NCBI GenBank assembly: GCA_948567375.1
Contig: OX419760.1
Location: 27,094,001-27,158,000 of the forward strand
Source of the DNA: Lunularia cruciata
Taxonomy: Eukaryota; Streptophyta; Marchantiopsida; Lunulariales; Lunulariaceae
Direction of reading: 5' to 3'
Length of the DNA: 64,000 nt
Below, in pieces: positions 22,816-35,696 of the stretch; the first letter of the stretch is position 1; every line of letters begins with the position of its first letter. The position numbers and the translations under genes were made by a program. A model generated the notes under the pieces. The model was not told the origin of the DNA. It did no database searches and saw nothing but the letters and a program-made list of their open reading frames with translations.

Positions 22816-25800
22816 ATCACATTCTAGAAACAATACTAGATTTACATTCTCAAAACAGAAGAATAATTGAATGAAGAAGAATAATTGAATGAATTTCTTT
22901 TATAGAGAAACATGTTTGCATTCCATATACTCATTAGTTTTCCAAAAGTGCTACCTCTTGGCATGTTATATTATGTTCTCCTTAATTATTGAATCCACAA
23001 AAGTAACATCCATGAGTGCTACTTTGTGGCATGCTCTACTCTCTTCACATTCTATGCATAATAACAAAAGAGCATAAGAGATTCTTTGATAAAAATGACT
23101 AATAGAATAAGGAAATTTTTAAAAAGGAAATTGTGGAGTTTAGGTTATGCTTCAATTGACTTCACTCCCCCACCTTCCAGCATGCACACATTATTCCCAC
23201 CCCACACATATTCTTCCCACTCCTCTAACAATTTATTGTTCTTGTATATCTCATGATGTTCTCATACATCTAGAGAAGAACCATCTCTTCCACTTTGGTG
23301 GCAACCAAATTCACCCTAAACTAGACTTTATTAACCCTAAATTGTAATTAATGCTTAATGGTGTACCAACATAAAACTTTGTATCCTTTATCTCCTACAA
23401 ACCACCTCTTGCTAATAACAAGGAACTTGGATGGAACTCTATAGTGGGTTCACACCCTAAATTCTAACCCTAAACCCTTTTTTCCTCCGGCGTGCACCCC
23501 ATACCAATTTAGTCAATAGTTCATAAAATCTATATGAAAATATATAGAGCTTCATAAAACTAGTTCAAAAACCTCCTAGTTTGTCCTCTGAACATTTACA
23601 ATCCATAGATAGAATGGGTTAAGGAAGCTCCCCAACCCATAGCTATAAATATCCAAGAGAGAAGGAGAAAGGTGGCCAATAGAAATTCGTATTAGCCTAG
23701 AGAATAAGAGTTGTTCATAAAGTTCAAAATTAATTGTAATGACAATTTTGAAATAGAGACATGGTAATGGTAATTGCGGCCCCAATGTAATAACAAGGAG
23801 TTAGCAAATGAGTTAGTGGAAGCTAATGGATTAGTTATCTAAGCTTAATGTAGCAGAAGGAAGTAAAACTCTCGTAAGAATGTGCTAAAAGTATCAAGAA
23901 AGCTTATGGATAGAATATCATAGAAGCATCCAAAAGCTTTTAGTAACTTTCCAAGGGTAGAGTAATTTGTATGCCAATTAAATGGCTAGCTTGGCTTGCA
24001 TTCCAAATAAGGTGGCTCCTAAAAGGAACCTTCCTTTGAAAATCCTTGGGAATCTTGTACCCATGTTACCTATCATAGCCAAGCTCAAGGTACGCATTAT
24101 GAGTTTTTTCACTTTTGAGTACCAATATGATATTCCATTCTTGTCTTATGTTATCCTATTTCTTTTTTTAATCTTTTATACTTTATATGGAGGAACTAAT
24201 TTTCATTTCACTACAAGCTTTACACCACTTATGCATTTTCTCTCCCACAAATGAAGCTCAACTCATATTTTACATAGATCTAACCATATGTTCTTATGAA
24301 TCTATCTCCCACCTCCATAGATTAAGCTCAAAATTTCACATAGAGCTTGATGGCTTAAGAGTTTTCACATTTCTACATAGAGCTTGATGGGTACATTTTC
24401 ACCAAGAGCTTGAAGGATTAGGAACCTTAACACCCTCATTGATTAAACTATTCCCAATTTTGGTATTGGTTGAGAGAATTCTATGACCACACCCATGCCA
24501 AAGCTAAAATAAGTCCAAGAGTACATCCACACACAAGTTTTAGCTCAATCCAAACATGATGAGTGCTTGCACATAGAATACCCAATCATTCATCTTGGGC
24601 CCTCTACAAGAAACAAGGAATTGAGGGATTTAGGCTCAACACATATAGTTGAAATGATTAGTGAGTTCTATTTTGTAGTTCTATTTTTTAATTTCCATGT
24701 ATGAGTTTCAATTTTTTGCAAGGTATATTGTAGGTTTCAATTTATTTTAAAGTATATATGGCCAATTTGAAAAGTTCAACCCATCTGGTTCATTCTTTAC
24801 CTGCTCCTTTGGCACAACCCATTTTTGCAATTTAGAACTCCTATATTTTTAGCTTTTTCCCTTTGGCTTGACCTCTAGTCTATTTTCTTGCTCTCCTTGG
24901 CTATGCCTATTTTCTCTTTTCATGTCCCTTTGACTCCCACTTATCATTTTTTTGCTTATTATTTTTCTCTCCTTTCTTGTGGCTAAACCTTATTTTCCTT
25001 GTCCTTTGAACCTTATTCCACTCATAGAATTATGTTGTAGCTTAATGGTCAAAAGCATCTCTCTTGGTAAATTGAGGAAACTATGCATAGTATTCTTGAG
25101 TTAGAATTGAAGATCTTTGAGGATGAATTAACCATGAATGAGTGGGCCAAAACGAGCTTCAAAGAGGACAAGGATAGTGATGTAGACTCAACATTGACTT
25201 GTTGGTAAAGCAATAGGAGTTCATGCAAAGTAGAGGATATTGTACCTCTAGAGTAAAAACTTTACAATTCTCTTATTTTGCCATAAATTTTTTTGTGTCT
25301 CACATGTTTTAAAGTCTAATGTGCATAAATATAGAATCCTCCTTTGCTTTTGTGGAAATCATAAACAATCATTTTGTGTTTTCTCATAAAGTAGAGAAAA
25401 GGAAAGTTTAGAGTATTGTTTTGCTTCAAGTGGCCATAGTTCTTGATCACTTTAGGCATAATGGAAATAGGGCTTTAGTTTGAAGGAGAATGAGAATCTA
25501 GGAGGTAAGTGCAACCTCTACCACCATATTTTCTGGGAGAGTTATAACAACCATATTTTCCACCATGTCTTGAGAGGTTCAATAGCCAAACCACAAAGAA
25601 AGATCTCAAATGTCCTCTACCTTTACATTGAAGGGACTCTTTGGATGTGTTGGGCTGGTAGATAGGAGCTTATTTGCTCTTGCTCAATGACCCAAGATAG
25701 ATGGCAAACCTATTATAGCCAAAAAGGATCTTACTCAATAAATGAACAAGTTATTGGTGACAACCAAAGAAGTGTGCCTCATTTAGCAAGAGGTAAGATT

Positions 25801-25859
25801 CACTAACATCATCACTCACTAGTTCCTAAGGTAGTATGTAGAAATGCTTTACCAATGCA

Positions 25860-26357
25860 AGGTGTTTGATGTAATTGCTTGTCTTCTTGGATCCTCGTTG
25901 TCTCAAGGTTGATTGGGTTTCTTGTTGACAAGGATGCCAAGATCATATCATGATATGACATGTTTGGAGAAGTGAAATTTTTGGACACATCTAAATTAAC
26001 AAGGTGCAAGGAATTTTTTTGACCTCCACATATATTTACTTGCAGATTTTGGATACAAACCAATGTCCCCATCTGGTACAAACTTTCAAGATAGCTTCCA
26101 TGGTGGATAGATATGACTTCAATAAATTTTCATCCCATACATGAGAAATAAATAAGCATTATATAGGATTTTTGAAGGTTAGATGTTATTCATTGAGAGA
26201 GTTATGTGTTCAATTAAACAACAATAAAAGAAATGCATATTTGATGAAATGGATATTTGCATGTCTTGTTTTGCATAATACCTTGATTAATGGATGTGAC
26301 CCTTGGGAATTGGATGAGTTTGAGGATGTAGTTGATGAGTTAGATGACTGGCCCTAA
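25860..26357 (+). pseudogene. PIF/Harbinger (HARBI1-like) transposase nuclease relic
   Basis: This is the remnant of a DDE nuclease that cuts and joins DNA for a cut-and-paste transposon. Across frames it reads MPRSYHDMTCLEK near 25920-25970, corresponding to the family's P-G-S-x-H-D segment. LHIYLLADFGYK near 26020-26055 corresponds to the second catalytic Asp block. Near 26165-26357 comes FLKVRCYSLREL then WIFACLVLHNTL, the typical C-terminal K-x-R-x-x-x-L and C-x-x-L-H-N signature. The last 61 residues are in one frame; upstream parts are frameshifted. No terminal inverted repeats or partner Myb-like ORF were found. A domesticated gene is unlikely given the breaks. Confidence 0.65.
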
Positions 26358-27386
26358 GTAGATCACATAAATATGGAGTTTTAAAGATAACATGTTATGA
26401 ACAATTATGAACTTGGGCACCAAGTGGTTCCTTGTATCCAAGAGGAAATGAATAAATTGGGTTTTGCATATGTTTGCATATAAATATCATGCTATGGAAT
26501 GTGTGTGCACTTTGTGGACTTGTTTTATTATTTGCAATTTGTCATCTTTGTTTTTCTTGTGATAAGAGGTTTTTGATGGTATATTTATGGCTAGAGTTTT
26601 GAGATGATAGTGAAAATGTAATGTTAAAGAGTAGAAAGTTTTATTTTGTGTATTTTCTCACTATTTGGTTATGAAAAGGAAGATCATATTTTATTGTCAC
26701 TATTGTTGCACCTTTTTAGTCAAGTTTCTAATTATGCAGATTTTTCTCCAAGTGGTGAAAAGTGTAGGTGCTCCAATCTTGAAACTTGGCAAGAATAGTG
26801 TTTCTCAATGCCTTGGCTCTTACTTGCTTGGGGAAATTTTCTTTACTCCATTCCTCCTTAAGTCTAACTCATGCTTCCACTTATAAGAAATAGACGTTCT
26901 TGTTTAGCTACTATTTATAATCAAAGCCTCACCATTGAGGTTAATTTGAAGTCCAATGAGTCTTCTTATTTAGCTGATTGCTTAGGGTGCAAGAAACAAG
27001 CTTCAACTTTTGTTGAATCTGTAGAATGTAGTGGTTTTTTCTTGTTCTACACAAGTGATCAATCAAGCATCCACAAAAAAAGAACTAGCCCATAAGAAGG
27101 ATTCAAATATAAACATAATAATATGAGAGAAGTTTAAAGGTAAAAGTCAGAACTTAGCAATGTTGAAATTATGATAATAGTGCAAGTTAAGTAGTGGATC
27201 ATATTAGCATATATTCCATTGTATCATATATTGCAAAGCTAAATTTTAAGGAAGCATAAATTGTCAATATAATAGAATAAGCATAGTCCTCATTATGATA
27301 TTGAGTGCAATCTACATAACAATATGGGTATGAAGTGAGGTGAGATTGCAATGAAGTGAGGTTCCAAAGCAAAAATGGTGTAGTCA
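26358..27386. other. No gene seen
   Basis: AT-rich sequence with short ORFs and no recognisable motif. Confidence 0.35.
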
Positions 27387-27391
27387 AAGTT

Positions 27392-27938
27392 ATTGTGCGT
27401 GTATACATTGCTACATGTCATTGTCAATATCATTCACTATAGGAGCATTACTTACACATAAGTCATACATGAACTCTAAAGTGCCACAATAATCAATTCA
27501 TTTTTCTATTTGAATCACACTCAAATCAGATCTATATTCAATCCTTCATTTAACAATCTGCCAACAATTTCACACTGATTACAATCAAGCCATACCCACT
27601 CTAGCTAAAAGACTTTGGGTAACACTCACTAGCCTTTATCTACCATAGCAAAGAAATAAAATACTCAACATTGGAGAAGTGAGCTTTATGAATCTACACT
27701 TCAAAAGTATACCACTTTGCTTGACCCAAGTATCCAACCCTAATTGTGCCAGTGGTGGCACATCCAATGGTCTAAATGGTGCAAGTGACGATGGGTCCTA
27801 CCATGTGATCAATAGTCCTAACTTGAAATCAGACCGCCAACAAGTAGTTCATGAGCAACTACCAAAATAACTATGACTGCCAAAACTATCACTCTAACAT
27901 CCGAGCAAACTAGTTTTGGTGCTACAAATGTCATGAAA
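27392..27938 (-). mobile_element. Solo LTR of the MTase/PHD gypsy family
   Basis: It aligns along its length with the LTRs at 51706-52262 and 61945-62388 and is flanked by aagtt at 27387-27391 and aagtt at 27939-27943. Landmarks in order on the plus strand are gtatacattgct, cactctagctaa, gagaagtgagct, gatgggtccta and gctacaaatgtcat. In element sense it is on the minus strand. It contains the terminal ~120-bp S' segment but no extra S copy. Confidence 0.8.
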
Positions 27939-28085
27939 AAGTTGTACAAATTGGTTAATCGTATCTTTGAGTTTATGAAAGCAATCATGTTGTAGATCTA
28001 TGTTGTTTAGCTTTTAATCATTATGATGTCCTCTCATTGTGCAATTTTTCCCAAGTATCAAGGTTGAAAGATTGAGATGCATACC

Positions 28086-28666
28086 TATAATGCTTTGAGG
28101 ACAAGAGAACTCTCCAAGAGAAATACAAGAGAGAAAGCACAAGCTTCACACTCAATACTCTAATGCCCCAAAGGAGCACCTTATCTTTATTACATAGCAA
28201 AGAGGATCCTCTCAAAAGAAGCTCCACCCTTGGATAAGATACATGGATTAGTGACATGTCAATGAGCTCCACCCTCAGATTAGTTGCTTAGATGGGTGAC
28301 ATGTTGGTCCTTATTATTTGGTTGGTCAAACTTATTTGACCAAAGGTAATTTTCTTATAGAAATCTTAGAATCACATGGGTGAGGTAAAATTGGAAAGCT
28401 CTTGATGAGACAAAATTGGGGGGAGCATAGGCCAACCTTTCCTTTGTTGGGAAGAATGTATACATTTTTGGGGCCTAATTCATCCATTCAGGCCTCAAAA
28501 ATTGGCTCTAAAATTTTCACACTATTCTTGGCTCCTACCTTGTTAGTAGAGTACTCCTTTGGTGAAACCTCTATTAAATCTATTTTTTCCATTATATATA
28601 ATATCCTATTAGATGTTACTAAACCAATTTTAATCTCTAGATAATATGTCTAGCTATTGGTATTAC
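28086..28666 (-). mobile_element. Solo LTR 'F', same family as D, opposite orientation
   Basis: The reverse complement starts tgtaatac and ends gcattata, matching the ends of D. It shares with D the blocks agctagacatattatct, ggcctcaaaaat and gtgaagcttgtgctttctctc-like U5 sequence. Flanks are atacc at 28081-28085 and atact at 28667-28671, a 5-bp duplication with one C/T change. No internal sequence adjoins it. Confidence 0.8.
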
Positions 28667-28671
28667 AATAC

Positions 28672-29568
28672 TTGATCTTGTCTCCACCAAAACTTTCACT
28701 TTTGTTTGAATAAAAGATAGAAAATTAAGCTCTAGATCCAGCATATCTAGAAGAGTGGACTCCTCAAGTATTGGACTCTAACCAAAAGCAAGAGTGGGAC
28801 TACTTTGTGCTGCTGTACATGCTATGTTTGCAAGCAAGCTAAACAATAATAGTATAGACTTCATCATAGAGTTTGCAACAATTTAATTGTTGTCAATTGT
28901 ACATTTTTGCTACACAAGCACACTCATTTGTCTTTCTATGCAAGAGTTATAAATTGAGCACCTAGATTGTGATGTTCAAAAATCCTTTGTGTAAGACTAT
29001 GGCAACTATAGATAGAATTAAGTTGGATATTTGAGAGGAAAGAATGAAAGAGACTTTCCATTGTAGTATAATCTTCTTTTGTCCTGATTTATTGTTCATT
29101 GTAAGAGCCCCATTATGAATGAAGGTGCTATATTATAGCACACTTTTATTGCAAAAGGAAGATGGATGGCAAGCATTAGAACTTATTGAGCTTGTTACTT
29201 TTTGAAGACTGTATACATAGATTCTCCCTCTGATCAAATTAATCTTATGTCATATGAAGACACAACATTAGTATTTTGAGGTCATCCATTGTAATTTGGC
29301 TCACATTATAAAGAGTTGAATTATCATCACCCAAGCTTGCATGGGTAGATTTATCTTGCAAGGACACTTCAAGGAAAACACTCATATGCCTTTGATTTCC
29401 TAAGGAGAATTTCCAACTTTGGCTAAGTCTAGTATCATACTCTCTACTTGCTTGGCTCTAACCTTCCTCTACTTGAACCAAAGTTTCTTGCATTTGGCCT
29501 TCCTCTTCTTGCTCAGTACTATCTTCTCAAATCTATTTTTTCATTCATACTAATTCTCTCTACTTCCA
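28672..29568. other. No gene seen
   Basis: AT-rich sequence between a solo LTR and the chromovirus. Short ORFs only. Confidence 0.35.
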
Positions 29569-29573
29569 CTCCT

Positions 29574-30007
29574 TGTAACAATATGGAGTTTATTGACAAG
29601 TTAATCAAGATTAATGAACTAGCAAATAGGCCAAATTATCCAAGAGTCATACAAATATTCTATAAGCATATAGGAAGCTACTTGGTACCTTCCAAGTATT
29701 AGGTAATGTGCATGCCAAGTGATGACTTTTATGAAGAAGTTTATTGGCTAGCTTAGCTTGCATGCCAAGTAAGTTGCTTCTTAAAGGAAGCTTCTTGGGA
29801 AGCTTCCCAACTAGCTTAGCTTACATGCCAAGTAGGCGGTTTCTAGAAGGAAACTTATTGAGAAGCTTCTCAATAGCCTTGTATACTTCCCTATAAATAC
29901 CAAAGCCTAAGCACATGATAGGCATTTGGAAGTTCTCCCATTCTAGAGTCCCATGTGATCTTTCACTCCAACCTTCCATTCTCTTATTCTCTCTTTGGTC
30001 TTTTACA
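29574..30007 (+). repeat. 5' LTR of the chromovirus
   Basis: 434 bp with TG...CA ends, and a TATA-like tataaata at 29892-29899. It contains two copies of a unit around 'agcttgcatgccaagtaa' plus 'aaggaagcttcttgggaag', where the 3' LTR has an extra copy. That accounts for most of the 63-bp length difference. Confidence 0.88.
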
Positions 30008-30008
30008 T

Positions 30009-30020
30009 TGGTATTAGAGC
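30009..30020 (+). promoter_or_regulatory. tRNA primer-binding site
   Basis: tggtattagagc, two bases after the 5' LTR, is one C-to-T change from the initiator-Met primer site used by many plant LTR elements. A short ggat run (30022-30043) follows. Confidence 0.85.
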
Positions 30021-30249
30021 AGGATGGGATGGATGGATGGATTTATGGACCACCAAATCTATTTTTGTCAAACCATTGAGATTTTCATGTCCATGTACTA
30101 TCCTAATATCATTTTACATAGTTCATCATCTCACATTGTGGGCAAAAATTTCTAAATATGATCACCTTGTCAAATGAACCCTTGGTACTTCCAATTATAA
30201 CTTATGGAGAACAGTGGACATGTTGCATCTACATATTAACTTAGATAAA

Positions 30250-30425
30250 TTATAAGTACCTTGATAAAGTTGAAGCTATGCCAACAATGCACAAAGTTAT
30301 CATTGTTATGCATCAACAAATTGAGCAACTTACTTGATTGTTGGAAGAACAATACCATCAATGACAAGAGCACATAAAGAGAACATGTGGTACCCACTTT
30401 TTTGTTTTTTTTGAAATAAAGAAGA
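30250..30425 (+). pseudogene. Gag N-terminal remnant of the chromovirus
   Basis: A broken reading frame gives MPTMHKVIIVMHQQIEQLT and then LLEEQYHQ, a helical Gln/Met-rich stretch typical of the Gag start. It stops being recognisable at the purine-rich block. The rest of Gag reappears near 34200. Confidence 0.4.
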
Positions 30426-30429
30426 AGAA

Positions 30430-33400
30430 GTGTATAGAGAAGTTGGATTGCGCCTGTATGGCCAAAGAAGGTGAAGAAAAGAGTCTTTGGGATGAAACTC
30501 GAGGTAATGTGGCTTTGGGTCACAAGGCAAAGTACTCAAAATTGCCTTGTCAGCATACAACCCAAAGTAAGAAGTCTTCATATCGGGAGATGCTCAACCC
30601 AAGGCGAGGACAATGTAACAGCTTTCCTTTGGGGCGAGAAATTCAAGAAGGGACCATTCAAAAACCAGCGGTCATACGCGTGAAGGACACTTGATAGTGA
30701 TAGGAGCATGCAAGAGGTGTGATTTCTTGGTAGAAACTCGAATTGAAGAGAGACAAAGAAGGTGCAACTCTATAAAAATTGGGCCAAAGATGAAGCGATG
30801 ACAAGCAATTTTCCTTTGCTGTTGAGAAGTTGTCATGTAGGAGATCATGGGAAGGGAAGTAGAGTCAAAGATGTATTGGTGTGTAGAGGAGAATTCGAGA
30901 GAGCTAATTTGAGAGATAGTGAGGAAGAAAGAAAGATGAGAGGAGGAAGGAAGAACTCCAAATTCGCAATGAGAAATCATGTGATTTGGAGGTTAGATGT
31001 GATTGCAAGAATTGAAGTCTTGAGTCGACTTTGGATCACATTCTTGGCGTGGAACTAGAATGTGAGCTTTCCAAGATTCATGACTGAGATAATCAAGAGT
31101 AGATGTCTCGATGGCCCCGAGGAAGAGGGGAAGAGAGGAAATTTGGCTTGCTGGATAGAGTCGGATTGGAGATTAGTACTCGGAAGAGAAGCAAGCGTGG
31201 AGCAAGGTGCCACATTCTTGGGGAAGGGAGAGGTAGCAAAAGAAACCCAAGAACAGAGAGATGCATTTTCTTTGAAGGGTACAAAGAATGAGTACAAAGT
31301 AGAGAGTTATAAGGATCTTGTCAAGCAAGGGATCGTGAGTGCTCTCATGGCAATCTTGAAGCCGGAGAGAAAGACTTATGTGATGAAGCACCAATTGGTG
31401 TTCTTCTATAAGATGTATGCAAGAGAGCCAATTAATTGTGCGAGGTGCTTCCATGGGTGAACAAGATAGAAAGTATGGAATTTTTGGGATAAATCGCCTT
31501 TGCATTACATTATGCCGTTTGCAACATATTTCTATTTGGAGCTGAATTTGCTCAATGTAGTAGAGCGCAATAGAATGGTGTCGCATTTCCATCTTGACTT
31601 AAGGAAAGAGGTCAATGTAGAGGAGCAATAGTACATTCTTCAGATCAGGAGCAGCGATGAGTACTATGCATAGACAAGGAAGAGTGTGCAGATGGACGTG
31701 AGTACTCTGAAGTTGAAGAAGAGAAGTCAACAAGGAGAAGGAGAAGATGTCAAAAGAACAAGACCTCAGAAGAACATAAGGGTAAACCCAAGGAAAGGTA
31801 TGGTAGTAATTGCATCATCGGAGGAAGAATCGGAAGGCGAAGCCGAGTGCAAGTCCAAAGACTCGGAACGAGAGGAAGAACCTAAGTTCACACTACAGAG
31901 TGGAGACACACAAGTAGTGACAGCGACAAAGGTGGAGAGATGACGTTGGTACCCGTAGAAGAAGTAGAAGCCAGGATAGAGACAGAGGAGGAAGGTAACA
32001 TGAAGTTAGAAGATGAAGTGCCAGAGCAAGAGGAGAGAAAAGTTACCATTCAAAGAGGAGTTTGTTCCAAGCGAAAGGTGAAGTGTGAAGTGGGTCCAAG
32101 CAAGGTAAGAGAAGAGGAGAATGTAAGTTTGGGAAGTGAAGCATCTATTCTGATACGACAACTGTAGCAAAGAAGGTGAAGAAGGAGATCACTTTGCAAG
32201 TCAAAGTAGCCACAATTGACGGAGTGGAGTACCTGCAAGAGGTTGTGTGTCCTTTGTTGGTGAAGTTGGAATACAGGAAGAAGGAAATGCAATCAAAGTG
32301 TCTGGAGGTGAAGACTGTGTTGCAGGTGTTAGCCCGATTGGAAGAAGAGAACCCAAAATTAAAAAAGATTATAATCCGAGGAGAGGAGGAAAGGGAAGTA
32401 CTACAAGTAGAGGCAATAGTACAGAATCAAGTGATTGTGAACTTGAGGAGAGAAGCAAGGAATCAAGAGGAACTCATAAAGCAGAGTGACATAGCAAGGG
32501 AGAGACAAGTAGCTGAGAATGAGATCTTGAAGTAGTAGTTTGCTGATTTGAGATTAGAGATTATCCATGTTATGGCAAGAATAGCCGAGAAGGAACAAGA
32601 GCTCAATAGGGTGATGGAGAGTGTAGACGAGAAGAAGCAGTTGTGGCAATGAGAGTTGACAGTGCGACATAGAGAAGGAGAGAGGTTGAGAGAGTTACTT
32701 TGCAATCAGGAGGAGAAGATTGTACAGAAGGAGAAGGAGAAGGAGGTTGTGAAAGCCGAGTTTGAGGCAAAATTGGCAATGTACTGAGAAGATTGGCTTG
32801 CAGATTAGGAAAGGGAGAGGAAAATGAGATTGGAGCCATTGAAGGAGATTGTAATCAAGAAAAAATGCAATGTTGAGTATAGAGGCCAGTGTGCATATTG
32901 AAGAGACAAGGCTGCACAAGTTGAAGTTGTTGGTGTAGGAGATAAGGAGGAGACATGCAAAGGACATTGACTTGAATGCGATGTTGATCAGTCTCATAAC
33001 TTCTGTAGATAGTAAGATATTGGAAGTAGAAGACAATATCATTATTAGATTAGACTTAGTGAAATTAGGGAAAGATAAACTCTGAAAAGATGTTAGAGAA
33101 AAACCCGAAGTAGATGAAGTATGAGTGCAGATGTCCTTGGAGTTACCATGTGGACATTAGAGAAGAGTGGGTCGGGAGATAAGGAGTTAGATAGATTACC
33201 CCCTAGTGAAATTTCATATCAGGAAAGAGAACTGTTAGATTTGGTAGAGGATGTAGGAGTTATGAAACCCGAGGACAGAGTAGTAGTGGGTGAAGTTACT
33301 TTGGGTTTGGGTTTGAAAGCCAAAGAAGAAGTAGATATCGGATTGGATTAGTAATAGATTTGAGATGTGAATAGGCAGATATGAAGAGTTGCATTATCAT

Positions 33401-34130
33401 TTCAGATCTATAGGTTTATAGAGTTGTTAGGAAGAGGTACATTAGGAAGATAATTGTCGATTGCTTCACTATTTAAGAGTGACAGTCGTAGTCTTATGTT
33501 GTTTAGTGCTCATAATTTTTGAGAATAGATAAAGCAAAGTGCTATGAAGTAGTGATCATCGCTTGAGCTTGATTCCAAGTATCAACTTTGTGTTTGTAAT
33601 GTGAGTGTGTGAAGAAAGTTGAAGTGCAAGTCAGTGTGCTTGTTGGATGTTGGATTCCACAGCCTTGATCTTCATTTTGTGTGTTTGATCCTAAGTGAAG
33701 TGCAATCAAAGCAATGCCTTGATAGATCTGAGAGGAATTGTAGTGTTGGTAGTATTCTGCATCTATGAGTGCAGTGCAAAGTTGATGTGAAACAATTTTG
33801 ATCAAGGAAGTTGTGCCTTCAGTGGAGGGGTAGAACACAATTCTGAGGTGAAGTCATTTTGCAGCAAAATGCCATTTTTGGGAGAGCTTGAATCATCACA
33901 ATCAAGATTGTTTAGAAAGAATTGAAGGTGTTGTGATTAAGAAGTGTGAATTTGTGACAAGACTGTGAATCAATGCTTGTTACTCTCTTCTGGGTGTGGT
34001 TTCTACTTGAGAGATTAAAGAAGAACTCAAGAAGAATTGCAATTGTTACTGTTTGCTTTGTATTTGGACATTTTTGACTCGTATCTTTGTGTGAATAAAC
34101 TTTACTTACTTGATAACCGCAAAAGTGATA
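30430..34130 (+). pseudogene. Purine-rich block encoding an unrecognised coiled-coil protein, copy 2
   Basis: About 3 kb of strongly purine-rich plus-strand DNA, with long overlapping open stretches at 30443-30694, 30762-31058, 31062-31460, 31686-31943, 32176-32535 and 33121-33351. Together they read as one broken protein of roughly 900 residues. It has a globular N-terminal half with MKHQLVFFYKMYAREPIN and LHYIMPFATYFYLELNLLN, then a basic segment (KKRSQQGEGEDVKRTRP), an acidic Glu-rich segment and a long Lys/Glu coiled coil at 32176-32900. A related copy lies at 2187-3860. I do not recognise the family. It interrupts Gag, so it is either a nested element or an acquired ORF. Ends are approximate, and agaag-type words occur on both sides. 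Confidence 0.5.
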
Positions 34131-34199
34131 TTTTCCGGGTTGTCATAGAATACCATTTTAAGAAGGAGAAGAGTAAATTTGATTTCCAAAACCCAAGGT

Positions 34200-34900
34200 A
34201 TTTGAAGGCAAGAATCTCTTGAGCATAATAGAGAATTGTGTGTTTGACTACAAGCATTATTTTGAAGCTACAAATCTTCAAGATGAATCAAGATAAATTC
34301 TCTTGGTATCAAGCCAATTAGATGGAGTGGTAAAATTATGGTGGTAGTTCTAAGTGGAGCAAGTTGAATGGCAATTTTTTGTACCAATCTTGACATGAGA
34401 AGAATTCAAGAGTACAATAATTAGACAATTCCAAGTTGTAAATGCCACATAAGATAGGTTGGAAAATTTTAATAGGTTGGTTCTATAAGAAACTATATCA
34501 CTCAATTCCATAACATCATAACTTAAATTCTAGATATACTAGAAGATGAAGCTTCAAATCAATTTGTGAAGGTTTAAAGTCATGCACCAAATTGGTAGTG
34601 ACCAAGTGAGAGCCCAAACACTTGGAGGAAGTCATGTAGTTGGCTAAGCACTTTGATTCCTTGCTTGCAACAACTTGATCTTGACCTCTACCTTCAAAAA
34701 ACCCACCAACACACTACATACAAGTGGAGGGGCTGACACCAATGGAGATCACTTGGCATAACAAATAGAAAAAACTACAAATAGGTAGTGGTTGCTTTTA
34801 TTATCCCCAAATTGGACATTGCTTTATTGAATGTCCACTCAAGAATAGACAACCCTAACAAATTACCCAATTGGAGTTTGTGGAGCATGATGATTAACAA
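34200..34900 (+). pseudogene. Gag C-terminal part with degenerate zinc knuckle
   Basis: Broken frames read YFEATNLQDE and VSSQLDG, matching the plant gypsy Gag core where this motif precedes the A-x-x-W-W block. Near 34790 GCFYYPQIGHCFIECP is a CCHC knuckle whose second Cys is Tyr. Nucleocapsid function would be lost. Confidence 0.55.
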
Positions 34901-34923
34901 TACAAAGAATCCAAATAGGAGAA

Positions 34924-35196
34924 TTGAAACCATCTATTGGGAAATTGATTAGTTCTAATGAGATTGAATGCTTAACCTATGCAAGTTTACTTCACTTGCA
35001 AGGTCTGATATTTGATTGTGGTTGTGGGATTTTGGTTGATTTTGGAAGCTCAAAGAATTGCATGTCCATGCAATTAGCAAAGGAATTAGGTATTCCTATC
35101 AAGCCAATAATTAGAAGTAGATTGATGATGATAGATGGTAGAAAGGGTTTTATATTTCATATCTCATATCCTATTATATTCAAGATGGTGAAGTAG
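34924..35196 (+). pseudogene. Retroviral-type aspartic protease of the chromovirus
   Basis: A 90-residue open stretch. It contains GILVDFGSSKNCMS followed by LAKELGIPI, the pepsin-like active-site loop with hydrophobic flank. The D-S/T-G triad reads D-F-G, so the copy is inactive. Confidence 0.75.
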
Positions 35197-35696
35197 TTTG
35201 AGGTTTATAGTGGCACCTCTACACTATGATATCATTTAGGTTTACCTTAGCTTGAACTTCATAAGGTTCAATTTTTGACTTGATGAAAAATTCAAGAACA
35301 CCAAAGTAGGAATTATAAATTAATTTGTTTGGCACCTTTGAGTAAAACACATAAGAATAGTTGGTTTTAATATGCAAAGTTTGTCAATAAAGAAGCCATG
35401 GACCAAGATTTGAATGAAGAAAACCTAATTTTGTGGTGTGGATCAAGCAAACTATGCATATAGAATCTGATGAGGGCCAGAAACCTCATCAACCAAAATA
35501 ATTCTAAATAGTTCAATTAAATTAAATAGTTCAAGAGTTTACATATGTGTTTCTAAATGATCTGCCAAAGGGATTACACTCCAATTATGGTATTCTTTTC
35601 AAGATTGAATTATTGCAAAAAAGTACTTTAGTGAATAGAATAATCTATTGACTCTCACCAAAGGAGTGGGACGAGCTTTGAATAACATTAACAAAG

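Larger units (their letters stand above)
20340..25859. other. Decayed intergenic DNA
   Basis: About 5.5 kb with no supportable gene. It holds a short coding-like relic at 20745-20850 shared with 47975-48085, a tandem duplication at 22712-22815, and pyrimidine-rich stretches near 24800-25000. The other ORFs are short and motif-less. Confidence 0.4.

Noticed and set aside
24780-25000. Pyrimidine-rich stretch as a promoter feature
   Set aside because: No adjacent gene, start or conserved element supports a regulatory role.
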